Position numbers and translations under genes: made by a program
DNA from: Bacillus sp. EB01
GTDB taxonomy: Bacteria; Bacillota; Bacilli; Bacillales; Cytobacillaceae
NCBI RefSeq assembly: GCF_000613125.1
Contig: NZ_HG964497.1
Coordinates: forward strand, 4,084,372 to 4,148,371
DNA: 64,000 bases
Direction of reading: 5' to 3'
In this document: positions 62,993 through 64,000 of the stretch, one piece after another
How positions within the stretch are numbered: position 1 is the stretch's first letter
Layout of the letters: the number at the start of each line of letters is the position of its first letter
The notes under the pieces: generated by a model
Seen by the model: only the letters and a program-made list of their open reading frames with translations
Databases searched by the model: none
Told to the model about the DNA's origin: nothing

Positions 62993-63095
62993 GATTTTCT
63001 CTCCACAAGGGGAAGCTCCTGAGAATAACCATCGCAGAAGAAAAAGCGTTTTTTGCATTTTCGAACGAGTCTTCGTGCTTTCCGCTTCAATCAAT
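62993..63095 (+). repeat. GTTGAT-type Bacillaceae repeat, copy C
   Basis: About 103 bp with the same block order as copies A and B: TCTCCACAAGGGGAAGCTCC, GAGAATAACCATCGCAG, GCATTTTCGAACGAGTCTTCG, CTTTCCGCTTCAATCAA. The termini have diverged. It occupies the gap between rpmF and the enoyl-CoA hydratase gene. Confidence 0.8.
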
Positions 63096-63170
63096 TAGTG
63101 CCTTCGCTTCGCATTTCTTTAGTTTATATTAATCCTAAATGGATTTTTACGGTATTAAATTTTTTTAACG

Positions 63171-63203
63171 AAAAAAGCACAGGGGATTATCTCCCCTGTG
63201 CTT
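63171..63203 (-). terminator. rpmF terminator
   Basis: AAGCACAGGGGA (63175-63186) pairs perfectly with TCCCCTGTGCTT (63192-63203), and TTTTTT follows on the minus strand. It lies 15 bases after the rpmF stop. Confidence 0.95.
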
Positions 63204-63217
63204 GTTCGAACGGAAAA

Positions 63218-63391
63218 TTAGTCGTTAACTACTTCTTTTCCTTTGTATGTTCCGCAAGCTTTGCAAACGCGGTGAGCAAGTTTCATTTCTCCGCAGTTTG
63301 GGCATGCCACCATTCCAGGAACATTTAATTTGAAATGAGTGCGACGTTTTCTTTTCGCAGTTTTAGAAGTCCTTCTAAAAGGTACAGCCAT
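63218..63391 (-). CDS. rpmF: 50S ribosomal protein L32
   Basis: L32 (57 residues) with the typical start [20 protein letters not shown] and a zinc ribbon formed by Cys30, Cys33, Cys43 and Cys46, so this is the zinc-binding form. I chose the ATG at 63391, with AAGGAGGTG upstream; a GTG three codons earlier overlaps that site. It follows ylbN by 84 bases. Confidence 0.98.
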   Translation of the reverse strand: MAVPFRRTSKTAKRKRRTHFKLNVPGMVACPNCGEMKLAHRVCKACGTYKGKEVVND

Positions 63392-63475
63392 TCTTCCCAC
63401 CTCCTTAAAGAGTTATAAGAAAGTTATGAAGGCCAGAAATTGCTGGTTCTTCACTTGCTTACTTTTTTTTGCCGA

Positions 63476-64000
63476 TTATGAATCGGATGGTTTGTTGTCG
63501 TCAAAAAACTTGGCCAGGCCAGCAAGCCTTGGATCAATTTTGTTGCGCACGTCCTCTTCGCTTACGACTTCCCAATCCTTTCCGGATTGCGGAGCCGCGC
63601 CTTCAGGATTTGCTTCATCACTGAAAACTTGCATCGGAACTTCAAGCAACAGAATTTCCCTGATGACAGGCATCAAGTCGACCACATCGCCTTTAACCTG
63701 GTGAGCTTCCTCATCAGTTTCATATCCAGACATATTGAAAAGGAACGTTTCCGTTGTCTCTACATCAACTGGATAAATGACATCAACTAGAGTCCGTGAA
63801 CAAGGGAGGACCAGATGGCCTTTAATCCTGATATGAAAGGTCACACGCGATGACCCGATATCAGCCCGTCCGGTTACGTGAATCGGGGATACATCCCTAA
63901 TGGTTGGGTCAGTTTCCCTAATTTCGTCCGCACTCACTGTATCATCAATCAGCATTTCCTTGTTGCGGTTTTTTTGTAGTTGGCTAATTGTCCATTTCAT
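63476..64000 (-). CDS. ylbN: YceD/DUF177 family protein YlbN
   Basis: A 174-residue YceD-family protein beginning MKWTISQLQ, with conserved ITGxxxVxLPCSRTL-like strands (GHLVLPCSRTL near residue 65) and an acidic C-terminal half. The family is nearly always located next to rpmF; the E. coli and plant homologues are tied to 23S rRNA accumulation. The start codon is the last three bases of the window, so the ribosome-binding site is not visible, but the length fits B. subtilis YlbN. Confidence 0.93.
   Translation of the reverse strand: MKWTISQLQKNRNKEMLIDDTVSADEIRETDPTIRDVSPIHVTGRADIGSSRVTFHIRIKGHLVLPCSRTLVDVIYPVDVETTETFLFNMSGYETDEEAHQVKGDVVDLMPVIREILLLEVPMQVFSDEANPEGAAPQSGKDWEVVSEEDVRNKIDPRLAGLAKFFDDNKPSDS

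Overview
This window comes from the chromosome of an endospore-forming Bacillaceae bacterium (a Bacillus-like Firmicute). Three gene blocks match the Bacillus subtilis order: the pyrimidine operon, the sporulation sigma locus spoIIGA-sigE-sigG, and the dcw cell-wall/division cluster (mraZ to ftsZ, with pbpB, spoVD and spoVE). T-box and PyrR attenuators, SepF, DivIVA, bacillithiol synthesis and abundant TTG/GTG starts agree with this. The species cannot be named from the sequence. Nearly all genes are on the minus strand, so transcription runs from high to low coordinates.

Layout in transcription order: ylbN and rpmF (64.0-63.2 kb); a lone enoyl-CoA hydratase; rsfA convergent with the plus-strand acetyltransferase gene ylbP; a three-gene acyl-CoA carboxylase operon (60.5-57.4 kb); panE, a DUF3397 gene and bshC; the dcw cluster (53.7-33.6 kb: mraZ rsmH ftsL pbpB spoVD murE mraY murD spoVE, a 1.16 kb gap of repeats, murG murB divIB ylxW ylxX sbp ftsA ftsZ); a LytS/LytR two-component system with CstA (33.5-29.1 kb), not found here in B. 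subtilis; spoIIGA sigE sigG; a 0.6 kb repeat-filled gap; ylmC ylmD ylmE sepF ylmG ylmH divIVA; ileS behind an isoleucine T-box; a plus-strand NlpC/P60 gene lacking its catalytic residues; lspA and rluD; the pyr operon pyrR-pyrP-pyrB-pyrC-pyrAA-pyrAB-pyrK-pyrD-pyrF-pyrE with three PyrR attenuators (15.7-3.8 kb); a repeat array; plus-strand rqcH; and the 5' part of a P-type ATPase gene running off the left edge.

The pyr operon makes UMP de novo and is switched by PyrR binding to each leader. The dcw genes make lipid II and build the septum. SepF, DivIVA and YlmG belong to the same division machinery. SpoIIGA activates pro-SigmaE, and SigmaG then acts in the forespore. RqcH and YlmH both act in ribosome quality control.

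The most unusual material is non-coding. Three intergenic arrays (3.45-3.69, 25.38-25.58 and 41.65-41.84 kb) have different sequences but the same design: a 33-bp imperfect palindrome plus a 19-bp linker, giving a 52-bp period. Other points are a degenerate NlpC/P60 protein, post-stop hairpins with a shared loop sequence after pbpB, spoVD and ftsA, a terminator plus repeats splitting spoVE from murG, a spoIIG-type promoter with a 22-bp spacer, and three copies of a GTTGAT-bounded Bacillaceae repeat.
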